Source: Phycisphaerales bacterium (lineage in GTDB: Bacteria; Planctomycetota; Phycisphaerae; Phycisphaerales; SM1A02). From it: a stretch of 64,000 nucleotides of DNA. A program made the translations under genes and the position numbers. This document shows, one piece after another, positions 16,954 to 25,791 of the stretch. Under the pieces are notes generated by a model that saw only the letters and a list, made by a program, of their open reading frames with translations, did not search any database and was not told the DNA's origin. Location of the stretch: NCBI GenBank assembly GCA_022446885.1, contig JAKVBU010000008.1, positions 124,001-188,000 on the forward strand, given 5' to 3'. Positions within the stretch are counted from its first letter, which is position 1, and every line of letters begins with the position of its first letter.

Positions 16954-18246
16954 TCAGGTTGGCCCGCCATCGACGCGTTCAATGGCGGCGCCCAAGCCTG
17001 CCAGTTGCTGTTCCAGATGGAGGTATCCCCGGTCAAGGTGGTAGATGCGTCTGACGAGGGTTTCGCCTCGAGCGGCGAGGCCAGCGAGCACGAGGGCTGC
17101 TGAGCCACGCAGGTCGCTGGCCATGACGGGGGCGCCCACGAGTTCATCGGCCCCCTGTACCACCACCGTGGCGCCTTGTCGTATGAGGGTGGCCCCCATT
17201 CGGGTGAGTTCCGGCACGTGCAGAAATCGATCGGGGTAGATCTTCTCGGTGACGATGCTGTTGCCGTCGGCCAGGCAGAGCAGGCTCATGACTTGTGCCT
17301 GCAGATCGGTTGGGAAGCCAGGGAAGGGCTGGGTGGTGAACAGGATCGGTCGCAGGCGTCGATCGGTTGTGATCTGAACGCTGCAGGCCTGAGGTGCTTC
17401 TTCCGGGTCGAGTTGCCGTACGTGGACGCCGGCTTCATCGAGTCGGTCGAGCACTGCCAGTAGGTGGTCGAACGGGAATCGGTGCAGCGTGACGTCGCCA
17501 TTGGTGATCGCGGCGGCAACGGCAAGCGTGCCGGCAACAATTCGATCTGGCATGACCTGCATGTCTACGCCGCTGAGTTGCTTTACACCTTGCACTCGGA
17601 TGCGTGGTGTGCCTTCGCCAGCGATGTCGGCGCCCATGGCTCGCAGCATTTGGGCGACAAAGGCTACTTCCGGCTCGCAGGCGGCAGACTCGATGATGGT
17701 CTCACCCTCAGCGAGAACCGCAGCGCAGAGGACGTTGGTGGTGCCCAGCACGGTGGATCCGAAGGGGCCGCCCATGAATACCGTTGTGCCGCGGAGTTTG
17801 TCACAGCGCAGCACCATGTCGCCGCTCTCGAGTGTGACCTTTGCGCCCAGCGCCTTCAGGCCTCGAAGGTGCAGGTCTACCGGGCGATCACCGATGGCGC
17901 ACCCGCCTGGCATGGCCACTCGTGCTTCGCCGCGCGCCGCCAGCAGCGGCCCCAGCACGCAGATGCTCGCTCGCATGGTGCGCACGATGTCGTAGGGGGC
18001 GTGCACCTTTGAGGTGTCGGTGGTCTCAATGGTGACGGTGTTGCCATCAGAGGTCACATCGCAGCCCAGTTCGCCCAGCAGGCGGGTCATGTTCGCGATG
18101 TCCTGAAGCATCGGAACACCGCGGAGGGTGACGGGGGCGTCGGCCAGAAGTGCTGCGGCAAGTGCCGGCAGGGCGGCATTCTTGGAGCCATCGACGGTGA
18201 GGGAGCCTGAGAGTCGGCGGCCGCCTTCGATGCGTAGTGCGTCCAT
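16954..18246 (-). CDS. murA: UDP-N-acetylglucosamine 1-carboxyvinyltransferase
   Basis: A 430-residue enzyme transferring enolpyruvate to UDP-GlcNAc, the first committed peptidoglycan step, in the cytosol. The duplicated inside-out barrel is recognisable. [18 protein letters not shown] is at 21-38. The flexible loop [19 protein letters not shown] includes Cys116, matching the catalytic, fosfomycin-reactive Cys of E. coli MurA (Cys115). Then come [16 protein letters not shown] and [15 protein letters not shown]; near the C-terminus is [16 protein letters not shown]. Length is normal for the family. No Shine-Dalgarno or TANNNT hexamer was found at this start. G-rich tracts lie on both flanks of the gene. 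Confidence 0.95.
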   Translation of the reverse strand: MDALRIEGGRRLSGSLTVDGSKNAALPALAAALLADAPVTLRGVPMLQDIANMTRLLGELGCDVTSDGNTVTIETTDTSKVHAPYDIVRTMRASICVLGPLLAARGEARVAMPGGCAIGDRPVDLHLRGLKALGAKVTLESGDMVLRCDKLRGTTVFMGGPFGSTVLGTTNVLCAAVLAEGETIIESAACEPEVAFVAQMLRAMGADIAGEGTPRIRVQGVKQLSGVDMQVMPDRIVAGTLAVAAAITNGDVTLHRFPFDHLLAVLDRLDEAGVHVRQLDPEEAPQACSVQITTDRRLRPILFTTQPFPGFPTDLQAQVMSLLCLADGNSIVTEKIYPDRFLHVPELTRMGATLIRQGATVVVQGADELVGAPVMASDLRGSAALVLAGLAARGETLVRRIYHLDRGYLHLEQQLAGLGAAIERVDGGPT

Positions 18247-18271
18247 GCGTGTTCAGGGCTCCAGGGTCTTT

Positions 18272-18309
18272 TGGGGGTGGGGGGTGGTGGTGGGTGGTGG
18301 AGGGGGGGG
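18272..18309 (+). other. G-rich tract upstream of divergent murA and fibro-slime genes (possible G-quadruplex)
   Basis: About 38 bp consist almost only of G with single T or A interruptions, with runs of up to eight G. This could fold as a G-quadruplex on the + strand. It lies within the 212-bp region between murA and the next + strand gene, so it is in the 5' flank of both. Confidence 0.55.
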
Positions 18310-18312
18310 CAA

Positions 18313-18348
18313 GCCGCACAGGGGATGCAGGCCGCGCAGGGGATGCAG
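18313..18348 (+). repeat. Tandem 18-bp direct repeat, two copies
   Basis: GCCGCACAGGGGATGCAG at 18313-18330 is followed without a gap by a copy with a single difference at 18331-18348. It lies next to the G-rich tract in the leader of the fibro-slime gene. Function unknown. Confidence 0.75.
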
Positions 18349-18458
18349 GTAGAGCGACCGGATGGCAGGGCTGTGTTTGGCCGGTCTTGGGTCTGGTGGT
18401 TGTTGGTCTGAATCGTAGGGTCTTCCTGTCGGAGGCGACGCCTTTGGAGACTTCCAAC

Positions 18459-19367
18459 ATGTCTGCTCAGCCAACTGTTTTTTTGCCTTGCCTTGGGGCC
18501 GCAGCCTTTGCGGTGTCTTTGGCCCTGCCTGTGGGGGTGATGGCCCAGTCTGATCCGGAGACCATCACGCTTACGGGCACCGTTCGCGACTTCTATGAGC
18601 GCACGGCCAACCCGCCGGGCAATCTGCGGGCCCATCCGGATTTCGAGCAGGTGCCCGATCATGGATACGGCCTCTATTGCGGCAACATCAACTTGTCGCT
18701 GGATGGTCAGGGCAAGCCGGTCTTCAATGGAAACGGATTCAGGGTGGTGCAGCAGGCGACCGACTCGCAGGGCCGACCCATCTGTTGGGCGCTGGTTGAT
18801 GAGTCGCTTGGTGATACGCCCGAGGTGCGGGGCGCTGATGACAGCGGCGGGATCAAGAACTGGCGGTCGTTCAAGAGGTGGTTCCGCGATCGACCTCGCT
18901 GGAACATCTCCAAGCCGCTGTCGCTGACATTTGAGCGGCAGTCGGATGGGTCCTATGTGTTCGATGACACGATGGACCCGGAGTATCAGTCACTTGGTGG
19001 GTTTTTCCCCATCGAGCACGAGCTCTTTGGCAATCCTGGCGGCTGGCCCGATCGCAACTTCCACTTCACCTTTGAGTTGCAGACTGAGTTCACGCATGAT
19101 GCCCAGGGGGCCAACACCTTCGAGTTCATCGGCGATGACGATGTGTGGGTGTTCATAGACGGCCAATTGGTGATTGATCTTGGCGGTGTGCACGGGGCCC
19201 AGAGCCAGTTCGTCGATCTCAACCGGTTGGGTCTGGTTGATGGCGAAACCTATTCGCTGCACTTCTTCTTCGCCGAGCGGCATCGGACGCAGTCAAACTT
19301 CAGGATCGTGACCAATCTGCAATTGGGCTGCCCAGATCCACCGCCCATGACGGCGGCCTTTGACTGA
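18459..19367 (+). CDS. Secreted fibro-slime domain protein (PA14-like)
   Basis: A 302-residue exported protein. A signal peptide (about 1-28, ending GVMAQS) is followed by a region starting ITLTGTVRDFYERT and then the fibro-slime hallmark blocks: NFHFTFELQTEFTH, FEFIGDDDVWVFIDGQLVIDLGG, and YSLHFFFAERHRTQSNF. Fibro-slime domains are PA14-related carbohydrate- or protein-binding folds on secreted bacterial and slime-mould proteins. ATG 18459 is chosen because it starts the signal peptide and has GGAG 9 nt upstream; the frame is open further 5' through a low-complexity G-rich region that is not coding-like. A terminator-like hairpin follows the stop. The ligand is unknown. Confidence 0.82.
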   Translation: MSAQPTVFLPCLGAAAFAVSLALPVGVMAQSDPETITLTGTVRDFYERTANPPGNLRAHPDFEQVPDHGYGLYCGNINLSLDGQGKPVFNGNGFRVVQQATDSQGRPICWALVDESLGDTPEVRGADDSGGIKNWRSFKRWFRDRPRWNISKPLSLTFERQSDGSYVFDDTMDPEYQSLGGFFPIEHELFGNPGGWPDRNFHFTFELQTEFTHDAQGANTFEFIGDDDVWVFIDGQLVIDLGGVHGAQSQFVDLNRLGLVDGETYSLHFFFAERHRTQSNFRIVTNLQLGCPDPPPMTAAFD

Positions 19368-19401
19368 GGATTGCCTGAGAAGTGACATTCAGGTCTCGGG
19401 T

Positions 19402-19429
19402 GGCCACCCTCGCTGCGGCGGGGGTGGTC
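19402..19429 (+). terminator. Hairpin after the fibro-slime gene
   Basis: Arms CCACCCTCGC (19404-19413) and GCGGGGGTGG (19418-19427) pair around a TGCG loop, with one G-T wobble and two further outer pairs. It begins 34 nt after the stop. The downstream sequence TCGCTTCAGTTGT is only mildly T-rich, so strength as a terminator is uncertain. Confidence 0.5.
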
Positions 19430-19546
19430 GCTTCAGTTGTGGCATGCCGCTGGCAGCCCCATGGGAGCGCATGCAGTCGATTGGATTTGCTTGAGGGGGC
19501 ATGAGTGGGTCATGATCCATGGCGAAACCCGTCTGCGCCTCTCGGC

Positions 19547-19552
19547 TATGCT
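19547..19552 (+). promoter_or_regulatory. Candidate leaderless -10 element for the ferredoxin-NADP reductase gene
   Basis: TATGCT is followed by exactly 6 nt and ATG 19559. No Shine-Dalgarno is present. Confidence 0.5.
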
Positions 19553-19558
19553 CGAAGC

Positions 19559-20485
19559 ATGGCTGATCCAGTATTGCCGGATGTACAGATGAACCTCGTG
19601 CGGCCCAAGGAGCCTGTCATCGGGCGGGTTGTGCGATCGGAGTCGTGCATGGCCGGTCGCAGCGCCTCTTTTGTGCGCCATGTGGAGATTGACGTGAGCG
19701 GCACGCCATTGGAGGGCAATTTCCGGGTGGGGCAGGCATTCGGGGTGGTGCCGCCCGGGCGTGACGCCAGCGGCAAGTTGCACGCCGTTCGCCTGTATTC
19801 CATTGCATCGCCCAGTTGGGGTGAAGATGGCGCGGGCAAGGTGCTTTCGACAACCGTCAAGCGTGTGATCGATGAGCGCAAGACAGACGACCCGCAGGTG
19901 CACGATCTGTTTCTGGGTGTGTGCAGCAATTGGCTGTGCGATGTGCCTCTCGAAGCCGAGGTGGCGATCACCGGCCCCAGTGGCAAGCGGTTTCTGTTGC
20001 CTTCCGATACGGCGGCCCACGATTACGTGTTTGTCGCCACGGGCACTGGCATCGCGCCTTTCAGAGGCATGATCAAGGAGTTGCTCGAAGCGCCTGGTGG
20101 CCCGTGCAACAGCCAGATTCACCTTGTCTTGGGCGTGCCATATGGCACCGATCTGATGTACGACGATCTCTTCACGTCGCTCGATCAGGCGCATGACAAT
20201 TTTCACTATCACACGGCGATCAGTCGGCCTGAGCGTGGGCCTCGCCGTTATGTGGACCGTGCCGTCGTGGAGTCATCTCAGATTGGCGAACTGCTTCAGG
20301 GGGATCGGACGTTGCTGTACATGTGCGGGCTCAAGGGCATGGAAGAGGGCATCTATCGGCACATGTTCGATCTGGGGGTGGTGGACCAATATCTGGAGTG
20401 GCCTGATTCAATCGAGCGAGATCCCGCCAACGTGGGTGAGCGTAAGGTGCGGGCCGGGGCCCGCTGTCTGCTCGAGGTGTATTGA
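19559..20485 (+). CDS. Plant-type ferredoxin--NADP(+) reductase
   Basis: A 308-residue flavoprotein moving electrons between ferredoxin (or flavodoxin) and NADP(H). FAD-binding RLYSIASPS is at residues 78-86, followed by the plant-type signature GVCSNWLCD (about 120-128). The NADP pyrophosphate loop VATGTGIAPFRGM is at 159-171, then YMCGLKGMEEGIY and a C-terminal Tyr stacking residue (LLEVY at the very end). These mark the chloroplast/cyanobacterial-like FNR subclass rather than the bacterial Fpr subclass. ATG 19559 fits the family start. No partner ferredoxin gene is adjacent, so the electron direction and partner are unknown. Confidence 0.88.
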   Translation: MADPVLPDVQMNLVRPKEPVIGRVVRSESCMAGRSASFVRHVEIDVSGTPLEGNFRVGQAFGVVPPGRDASGKLHAVRLYSIASPSWGEDGAGKVLSTTVKRVIDERKTDDPQVHDLFLGVCSNWLCDVPLEAEVAITGPSGKRFLLPSDTAAHDYVFVATGTGIAPFRGMIKELLEAPGGPCNSQIHLVLGVPYGTDLMYDDLFTSLDQAHDNFHYHTAISRPERGPRRYVDRAVVESSQIGELLQGDRTLLYMCGLKGMEEGIYRHMFDLGVVDQYLEWPDSIERDPANVGERKVRAGARCLLEVY

Positions 20486-20787
20486 AGCAATGCTGGAGCC
20501 TTGCCCTCGTGGCATGGCACCATGCGGCATCTTCAAGAGACTGTGGCCCCCACCGTGCTCCCGGTGGGATCACGATCTGGCCCAAGCGCAGCCCTGTGCC
20601 TGTGACGAATGCAGTAAACCGGATCGCGTCGAAGCCGCCAACAGCCAATTTCTAAAAAGTGTACGTGCCCTCTCGGGGTGCTTGATGCAGAGTCGCAAGA
20701 AGCCGTGCGGCTGGAAACTCCGGCGATCCCGTAGCGTTGGCACCAATGCGCGTATCTGTGGGCCGTAGGCGGCCTGCATCGAGCGAA
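20486..20787. other. 302-bp region without a confident gene
   Basis: It contains a short hairpin with arms CCCACCG (20549-20555) and CGGTGGG (20562-20568), possibly ending FNR transcription. A 92-codon + strand frame (20490-20768), Cys-rich with a CACDEC cluster, begins 4 nt behind the FNR stop but has no Shine-Dalgarno, mixed codon use and no recognisable domain. It is not called as a gene. No known RNA fold was recognised. Confidence 0.4.
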
Positions 20788-20889
20788 TCAATCTTGTTCG
20801 TCGGTGGCATCACCTTGGTGCTGCAGCAACCGCCAGACCAGCAGCCCGATCGCGATCATGCCGGCCGTGATGATGATGCCCCAGAGCAT
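20788..20889 (-). CDS. 33-residue single-helix membrane protein behind the tricorn-like protease
   Basis: Reading the minus strand from ATG 20889 gives a 33-residue protein. One hydrophobic helix (LWGIIITAGMIAIGLLVW, residues 2-19) is followed by a polar, acidic tail ending DATDEQD. GAGGA lies 8-12 nt upstream of the start, and the gene sits about 30 nt behind the protease stop on the same strand, so it would be co-transcribed. Helix plus charged tail plus ribosome site makes it more than chance. It resembles small membrane-anchored accessory peptides in general, but no named family was recognised. Confidence 0.6.
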   Translation of the reverse strand: MLWGIIITAGMIAIGLLVWRLLQHQGDATDEQD

Positions 20890-20919
20890 GCGTCAGTCCT
20901 CGTGCATTGAACCAACCAG

Positions 20920-23900
20920 TCAGGCGGCCGGCTTGGGTGACACAGTGGCGGGCTTGTCGGGCGTATCGCGCAGCAAACGCTTTACAGCAGCCTCCAACTG
21001 CGGATCCTCGCCCGCCGCATCATGAGCCGGTGTGTGTTCGACGATCTGATCTGGAATGGCGCCGCGTGACTCCATGTCTGTGCCGTCGGGCAGATACCAA
21101 CCACGGAATGGCTGGCGCACTGTGGAACCGTCAATCAACGTGAAGGCGCCCGTTGAAATGACGCCGCCGAACGTCTCTTGGCCGATCACCGGGCCACGGT
21201 CGGCCGTCTGGATGGCGTGGCTGAAGATCTCCGCGTTGGAGAACGAATTCTCATTGCACAACACAGCAATCGGGCGGCTGAAGGCATACAGCAGCCGGCG
21301 GTCTCGCGGATACGAATCAGGGCGAACAAGAGATTGATCTGCGCCGCGGGGAATTGTGTAGGCGTGCACCGGCGCGGTGAGGCTCGTCAACAGGATGTCG
21401 GTGGTGAATCCACCGCCATTGTCACGCACATCAATGATCAGTCCATCCTTGTCGTGGGCCGCCGCATGCAGATCACGCTCGAAATCGTGCACCGAGGGCA
21501 TGTTCATGCCACGAATGTGCAGATAGCCCAGCCGCCCTTGGGAGGCTTCCTCAACTTGCGCACGACGGGACTCCACCTCATCTTCGTAGGCCAGATTCCG
21601 CCAGGTGGTATAGCTCACCGGTGTGATCAGCTCGATGCGGTCGTCGCCCTCGGCGCTGCGCACCTCAAGCAGCGTTTCGTCGCCGGAGGTGTCACGGAGG
21701 GCAGCGCCCAGGTCCATCATCGGGAGCATTGTGTCATCGGTGGCGAGTGCCAGCCCGTCGACAGCTCGAATCACATCACCGCATTCCAGCCCGCCATCGG
21801 AGCGGTGGGCCGGGCCGCGTTCAAGCACACGCACCACCTCGTGCCCACCGGGGACCGGCCTCGATTCGATGCCCAGATAGCCGAGGCTTGTTCGCCCCGT
21901 GCCCACTTGGGCATAGCCGCCGCGAATGCCCGTGTGCGAGCCATTGACCTCGCCGAAGAACTCATCCACCACTCGATTGAAGGCCTGTGAGGTGCGGGTC
22001 TTCGATGCCAGTTCGCCATAGCGATCGGTCAGAGCGTCCCAATCGAGCCCCTTCATGGTGGGGTGATAGAAGGTGCGGCCGAAGACGCGAGCGGTGTGGT
22101 CGAACTTCTGCCGTTGCTCGGCCGCCACGTCAATCCGGGTATCAACATCAATGCTGCGGGTCTTGGCCGTGCCGCCAGCTGCCGGAGCCGTCTTGGCCTG
22201 TGATGCGGCGACCATCGAGATCGTCTTGCCGGTGGGCAACCCTCGCACATCGGACACGCCGCCACTTGTGATTGCCTTGCGGTTCTTGCCCTCGTGATCG
22301 GCCGACCACAGGCCTTTGTCGCCGTCGATCTCGGCGCTGAACACGATGCGCTTGCCGTCAGGGGTCAGGTAGAGATCGCTCTCAGACCCATCGAAGTCGC
22401 TGATTCGACGCACGCGCCTCCAGGCCGAGTCAAGATCGTCGAAGGTGAGCGGGTCTGACGCTTCATGTGTTTCACCCTCGGCCAACAGGGGGAGCAGTTT
22501 CTTGGCGGAGGCCTTCTTGGTGGCAGCATCCAGCCGCTGCTCCAACGCCCAGTCGCTGAGTTCCATCAGCGTGGGGTCGATTGCCATGGCATACACGTCG
22601 AATTCGTAATTGTGCCCAATCCGACCGCGGTCGCTGAGAAAGACCATGAACGAGCCGTCGTCGCTGATGCGAGGGGCGATGTCGATGTCCGGATGGCGGG
22701 TGAGATTGACGGTGTTCTGAGGTTCGGTGACATCCATCAACCACACGTCGCTGTTGAAGTCCAGATCGCCGACGCTGTAAACGATGTGGCGTCCATCGGG
22801 AAGCCACCGCACGTCTGGCACATTCCACGATGCCAGAAGCAGTGTGTCTTCACCTGTTTCCAGATCGCGCAGCATCAAGTCGCCTCGATCGCGCACCCAC
22901 AGGAGGCTGCGGCCATCGGGCGAAGGTGATGGGGCGTAGGCATCGAAATCACCTTCGATGAGCACCGTCGGCTCGAATCGCAGGGCGCCAGCCCACCGCT
23001 CGCCCGTCGTGTTCTTGGCTGGCTTCTCTTTGGCCGGGGCTTCCTTGACGGGGGCAGCGTCGGTGTCCCTGTCAGCCTCATCCTTGTCTGGCTGAGGGGC
23101 AGGCTGCTGTGGCTCAGGATCCGCGGCCTCGGTTTCTTCTTCTTCTTCTTCTTCTTCTTCCGTGTCTTCCCTTTCGTCGTCCGTTTCTTCTTCGGGCTCA
23201 AGGTCTTCCCGGGCCAGCGACACCGTTGCGGCGCGAATCGACTCGTGTCCGCCCTCGTCAGTGCTGTAGAAGAGCTGCAGCCCGTCGGGCGACCAGGCGA
23301 TGTCCTGTTCACGGGCGTGGCTACTTGTCACGGTGGCCGCTGGCGTGTCTTCGTCCATCGCTCGCACCAACACCTCGCCGCGGGCCACGAGGGCGATCGC
23401 CTTGCCGGAGGGGTGCAGGGCTGCCTCGGACACCTTGCGGTCGAGTGACTCGTTGCGAGTGCTTGCTGCTGCCAGATCGGCTGCGGTCCGAACAGCAATG
23501 GGCTCTGGCTCATCGCGTGCGTCCAGATCAACCAGATGCAGTTTGTCCCAGCCCACGTATGCCGCCTTGCGACCATCACCTGAGACAGTCAGATCACGAA
23601 CCCCGTGGCCGATGGTGGTCTCATCCTCAGAGGGCTTGAGCATCGTGCGTTGCTTCGCTTGGGCCAGCGTCGCGCCCTTGGGCACGATCCAAATGTTGTT
23701 CTGGCCATCGCGACTTGAGACGACCACCGTAGATCCGTCGGGACGGGTGAAGGCTTGCCCTTCATTGCTGCGGGCTTGTGAGACTCGGTCGAACTGACCG
23801 GTGGGCAGATCGAGCGTCCACACCTCGCGATTGCCGCTGCCTCGGTAGGCCGGCCGGGCCCAAGGGGCGAAGCCACGGGTGAAGGTGAGGGTGCGACCGT

Positions 23901-24456
23901 CGGGGCTCATGCGTGGGGCGCGGCCTTGGGCGTCGGTCAGACGTCGAACCGGGCCGCCATCTGCCGACACGGCATACAGGCGGGGGGCTCGGTAAATCGT
24001 TGGCTCATGCGTGGAGGCAAAGAGCAGATCACGCCCGTCGTGGGAGAACCCGCCCAGCGCTTGCGTGCGATCAGATGTGGTCACCCGCCGCACTGCACCG
24101 TCTGCGACCAGGCGTCCATCGCGTTGGGCAATGGGCATCACGTAGAGATTGGTGGTGCCATCGCGATTGGACTCAAAGGCGAGCAGCCGCCCGTCGGGGG
24201 AGATGGCCGACCCCAGTTCATTGGCCGGATGGGCCGTGAGCCGATGGGCGTCGCCGCCGCTGGTGGAGGCCGAGAAGAGATCGCCGCCCTGCGACCACAC
24301 GACATGGCTGCCATTGGGCGTGAGGCTCGGATACTGCGGCAGGCCGGCTTGAACTCCGGTCCAGTCAGCCTCGGGAGACCCCTGGACGGGGGTGATCCCA
24401 CACAGCAGTGCGATCGAGAGGGGGGCGGCAGCAGTTATCAGGGCCCGGCGTGGCAT
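20920..24456 (-). CDS. Tricorn-like S41 protease with N-terminal propeller and PDZ domain
   Basis: An 1178-residue exported protein. A signal peptide (about 1-27) is followed by WD40/PD40-type beta-propeller repeats with recurring SPDGR and NLYV motifs, an acidic low-complexity insert with nine consecutive Glu, a second propeller, a helical core (FYHPTMKGLDWDALTDRY), a PDZ domain, and the S41 catalytic domain. The active Ser lies in ENSFSNAEIFSHAI, followed by GQETFGG and RGAIPD. Such proteins degrade peptides; tricorn itself acts on products of the proteasome, while exported relatives act in the periplasm. ATG 24456 is preferred over ATG 24465, because GGAG lies at a proper 9-nt distance only for 24456. 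A small membrane protein follows in the operon. Confidence 0.88.
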   Translation of the reverse strand: MPRRALITAAAPLSIALLCGITPVQGSPEADWTGVQAGLPQYPSLTPNGSHVVWSQGGDLFSASTSGGDAHRLTAHPANELGSAISPDGRLLAFESNRDGTTNLYVMPIAQRDGRLVADGAVRRVTTSDRTQALGGFSHDGRDLLFASTHEPTIYRAPRLYAVSADGGPVRRLTDAQGRAPRMSPDGRTLTFTRGFAPWARPAYRGSGNREVWTLDLPTGQFDRVSQARSNEGQAFTRPDGSTVVVSSRDGQNNIWIVPKGATLAQAKQRTMLKPSEDETTIGHGVRDLTVSGDGRKAAYVGWDKLHLVDLDARDEPEPIAVRTAADLAAASTRNESLDRKVSEAALHPSGKAIALVARGEVLVRAMDEDTPAATVTSSHAREQDIAWSPDGLQLFYSTDEGGHESIRAATVSLAREDLEPEEETDDEREDTEEEEEEEEETEAADPEPQQPAPQPDKDEADRDTDAAPVKEAPAKEKPAKNTTGERWAGALRFEPTVLIEGDFDAYAPSPSPDGRSLLWVRDRGDLMLRDLETGEDTLLLASWNVPDVRWLPDGRHIVYSVGDLDFNSDVWLMDVTEPQNTVNLTRHPDIDIAPRISDDGSFMVFLSDRGRIGHNYEFDVYAMAIDPTLMELSDWALEQRLDAATKKASAKKLLPLLAEGETHEASDPLTFDDLDSAWRRVRRISDFDGSESDLYLTPDGKRIVFSAEIDGDKGLWSADHEGKNRKAITSGGVSDVRGLPTGKTISMVAASQAKTAPAAGGTAKTRSIDVDTRIDVAAEQRQKFDHTARVFGRTFYHPTMKGLDWDALTDRYGELASKTRTSQAFNRVVDEFFGEVNGSHTGIRGGYAQVGTGRTSLGYLGIESRPVPGGHEVVRVLERGPAHRSDGGLECGDVIRAVDGLALATDDTMLPMMDLGAALRDTSGDETLLEVRSAEGDDRIELITPVSYTTWRNLAYEDEVESRRAQVEEASQGRLGYLHIRGMNMPSVHDFERDLHAAAHDKDGLIIDVRDNGGGFTTDILLTSLTAPVHAYTIPRGADQSLVRPDSYPRDRRLLYAFSRPIAVLCNENSFSNAEIFSHAIQTADRGPVIGQETFGGVISTGAFTLIDGSTVRQPFRGWYLPDGTDMESRGAIPDQIVEHTPAHDAAGEDPQLEAAVKRLLRDTPDKPATVSPKPAA
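23134..23160 (+). repeat. (TTC)9 microsatellite inside the tricorn-like protease gene
   Basis: Nine perfect TTC units (GAA on the coding minus strand) encode nine Glu in a row between the two propellers. GAA is used exclusively in this run. The tract is in-frame and could change length by slippage without breaking the frame. Confidence 0.9.
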
Positions 24457-24765
24457 GGGGGACATCTCCAGTTTGAAATGGGTCCAGCACGATAGCCTCC
24501 GGGGCGTGTCTGGGCCCTCATTGGTGCCCTGAAGCGGCTGCAAAGACCTCTCATGTTTGCAAGATCTTGTTCGAACAAGACTTGCATTGGGGACGTAGGC
24601 GATCTTCGTGCCCCGGCCCTCGGTCGGTGGACACAGGAGAGTTTGAGTATTCTGCCCAGTTCTCGACTCGGGCTGGAGGCCCCCCCGAGGGGCCGCCGAT
24701 CGAGAGAGCAACACCACACACAGCACCGCCATGCCCACGTGGCATCGCAGTTTTCAGGAACGCAC
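24457..24765. other. 309-bp divergent intergenic region with two inverted repeats
   Basis: It separates the minus-strand protease gene from the + strand glycan cluster. A 29-bp inverted repeat lies at 24558-24586: TGCAAGATCTTGTTC against GAACAAGACTTGCA, with one bulged base, and an exact TTCGAA centre. A second hairpin, GGCCCC/GGGGCC around CCCGA, lies at 24678-24694. A TATTCT at 24648-24653 could be a -10 for the + strand. For the minus strand, TATCGT (24489-24494) could be a -10 about 30 nt before the protease start. The first repeat could be an operator or an RNA hairpin. Confidence 0.5.
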
Positions 24766-25746
24766 ATGAGCCAGAAGAACATCATCGTTGCAGGGGGTGG
24801 TGGATTCATCGGAGGACACCTGGTCGGCGCACTGCTCGAGCAGGGGCACACGGTTCGGTCAGTTGACCGCAAGGGCTTCGACGACTGGTATCAGGTGCAC
24901 GAAGGCGCCGACAACGTCGTGGCCGATCTGCAGGGGCTCGACGCCTGCATGGCGGCCTGCGACGGCATGGACGAGTGCTACCAGCTCGCCGCCGACATGG
25001 GCGGCATGGGCTTCATCGAGAACAACAAGGCCCTGTGCATGCTCAGCGTGCTGATCAACACCCACATGGTGCTGGCTGCCAAGGAGAAGGGGCTGTCGAG
25101 TTTCTTCTACTCATCTTCAGCCTGTGTCTATAACGCTGACAAGCAGGTGAATGAAGACGTCATCCCCCTGAAGGAGGCCGATGCCTATCCGGCCATGCCT
25201 GAAGACGGCTACGGCTGGGAAAAGCTCTTCTCGGAGCGCATGTGTCGCCACTTCCGCGAAGACTTCAATCTTCGCTGTCGCGTGGCCCGCTATCACAACG
25301 TCTATGGCCCTCACGGCACTTGGGAAGGCGGCCGCGAGAAGGCCCCGGCGGCGATCATCCGCAAGGTGATCACGGCCAAGCACACCGGTGATCACACGAT
25401 TGAGATCTGGGGCGACGGCAAGCAGACCCGCTCGTTCATGTACATCGACGACTGCCTCAAGGGCTCGCAAGACATCATGCACAGCGACATTCTCGAGCCG
25501 ATCAATCTGGGTTCCAACGAGTTGACCACCATCAATGGGCTGGTAGACATCGTCGAGGAGATCGCCGGCATCAAGTTGGAGCGGTCCTACAAGCTCGACG
25601 CACCCAAGGGTGTGAACGGCCGCAATAGTGACAACACCATGATCATGGATGAATTGGGTTGGGAACCCGGCATCAAATTGCGCGACGGCATGGAACGCAC
25701 TTACCGCTGGATTCACGACGAGTACATGGCCAAGTACGGCGGCTGA
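24766..25746 (+). CDS. NAD-dependent epimerase, GDP-mannose 3,5-epimerase type
   Basis: A 326-residue short-chain dehydrogenase/reductase-type sugar-nucleotide epimerase. The NAD-binding loop VAGGGGFIGGH is at residues 8-18, the Ser/Tyr/Lys active site is in SSSACVYN and YGWEKLFSERMC, followed by YHNVYGPHGTWEGGREKAPAAI written in two parts (YHNVYGPHGTW, GGREKAPAAI) and RSFMYIDD. The GTWxGGREKAPAA block is shared with plant GDP-mannose 3,5-epimerase, which makes GDP-L-galactose from GDP-D-mannose. ATG 24766 has AGGA 6 nt upstream. The gene opens a glycan cluster with a glycosyltransferase 45 nt later. Exact substrate is inferred. Confidence 0.85.
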   Translation: MSQKNIIVAGGGGFIGGHLVGALLEQGHTVRSVDRKGFDDWYQVHEGADNVVADLQGLDACMAACDGMDECYQLAADMGGMGFIENNKALCMLSVLINTHMVLAAKEKGLSSFFYSSSACVYNADKQVNEDVIPLKEADAYPAMPEDGYGWEKLFSERMCRHFREDFNLRCRVARYHNVYGPHGTWEGGREKAPAAIIRKVITAKHTGDHTIEIWGDGKQTRSFMYIDDCLKGSQDIMHSDILEPINLGSNELTTINGLVDIVEEIAGIKLERSYKLDAPKGVNGRNSDNTMIMDELGWEPGIKLRDGMERTYRWIHDEYMAKYGG

Positions 25747-25791
25747 GGCCTCTGCGCTCTTTGCCCCGGTCGGAAACACTGAGCCGCGCCC

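Noticed and set aside
20490-20768. 92-codon Cys-rich frame right behind the FNR gene
   Set aside because: No Shine-Dalgarno or TANNNT at a useful distance, mixed codon use and no recognisable domain; could be chance in GC-rich DNA.
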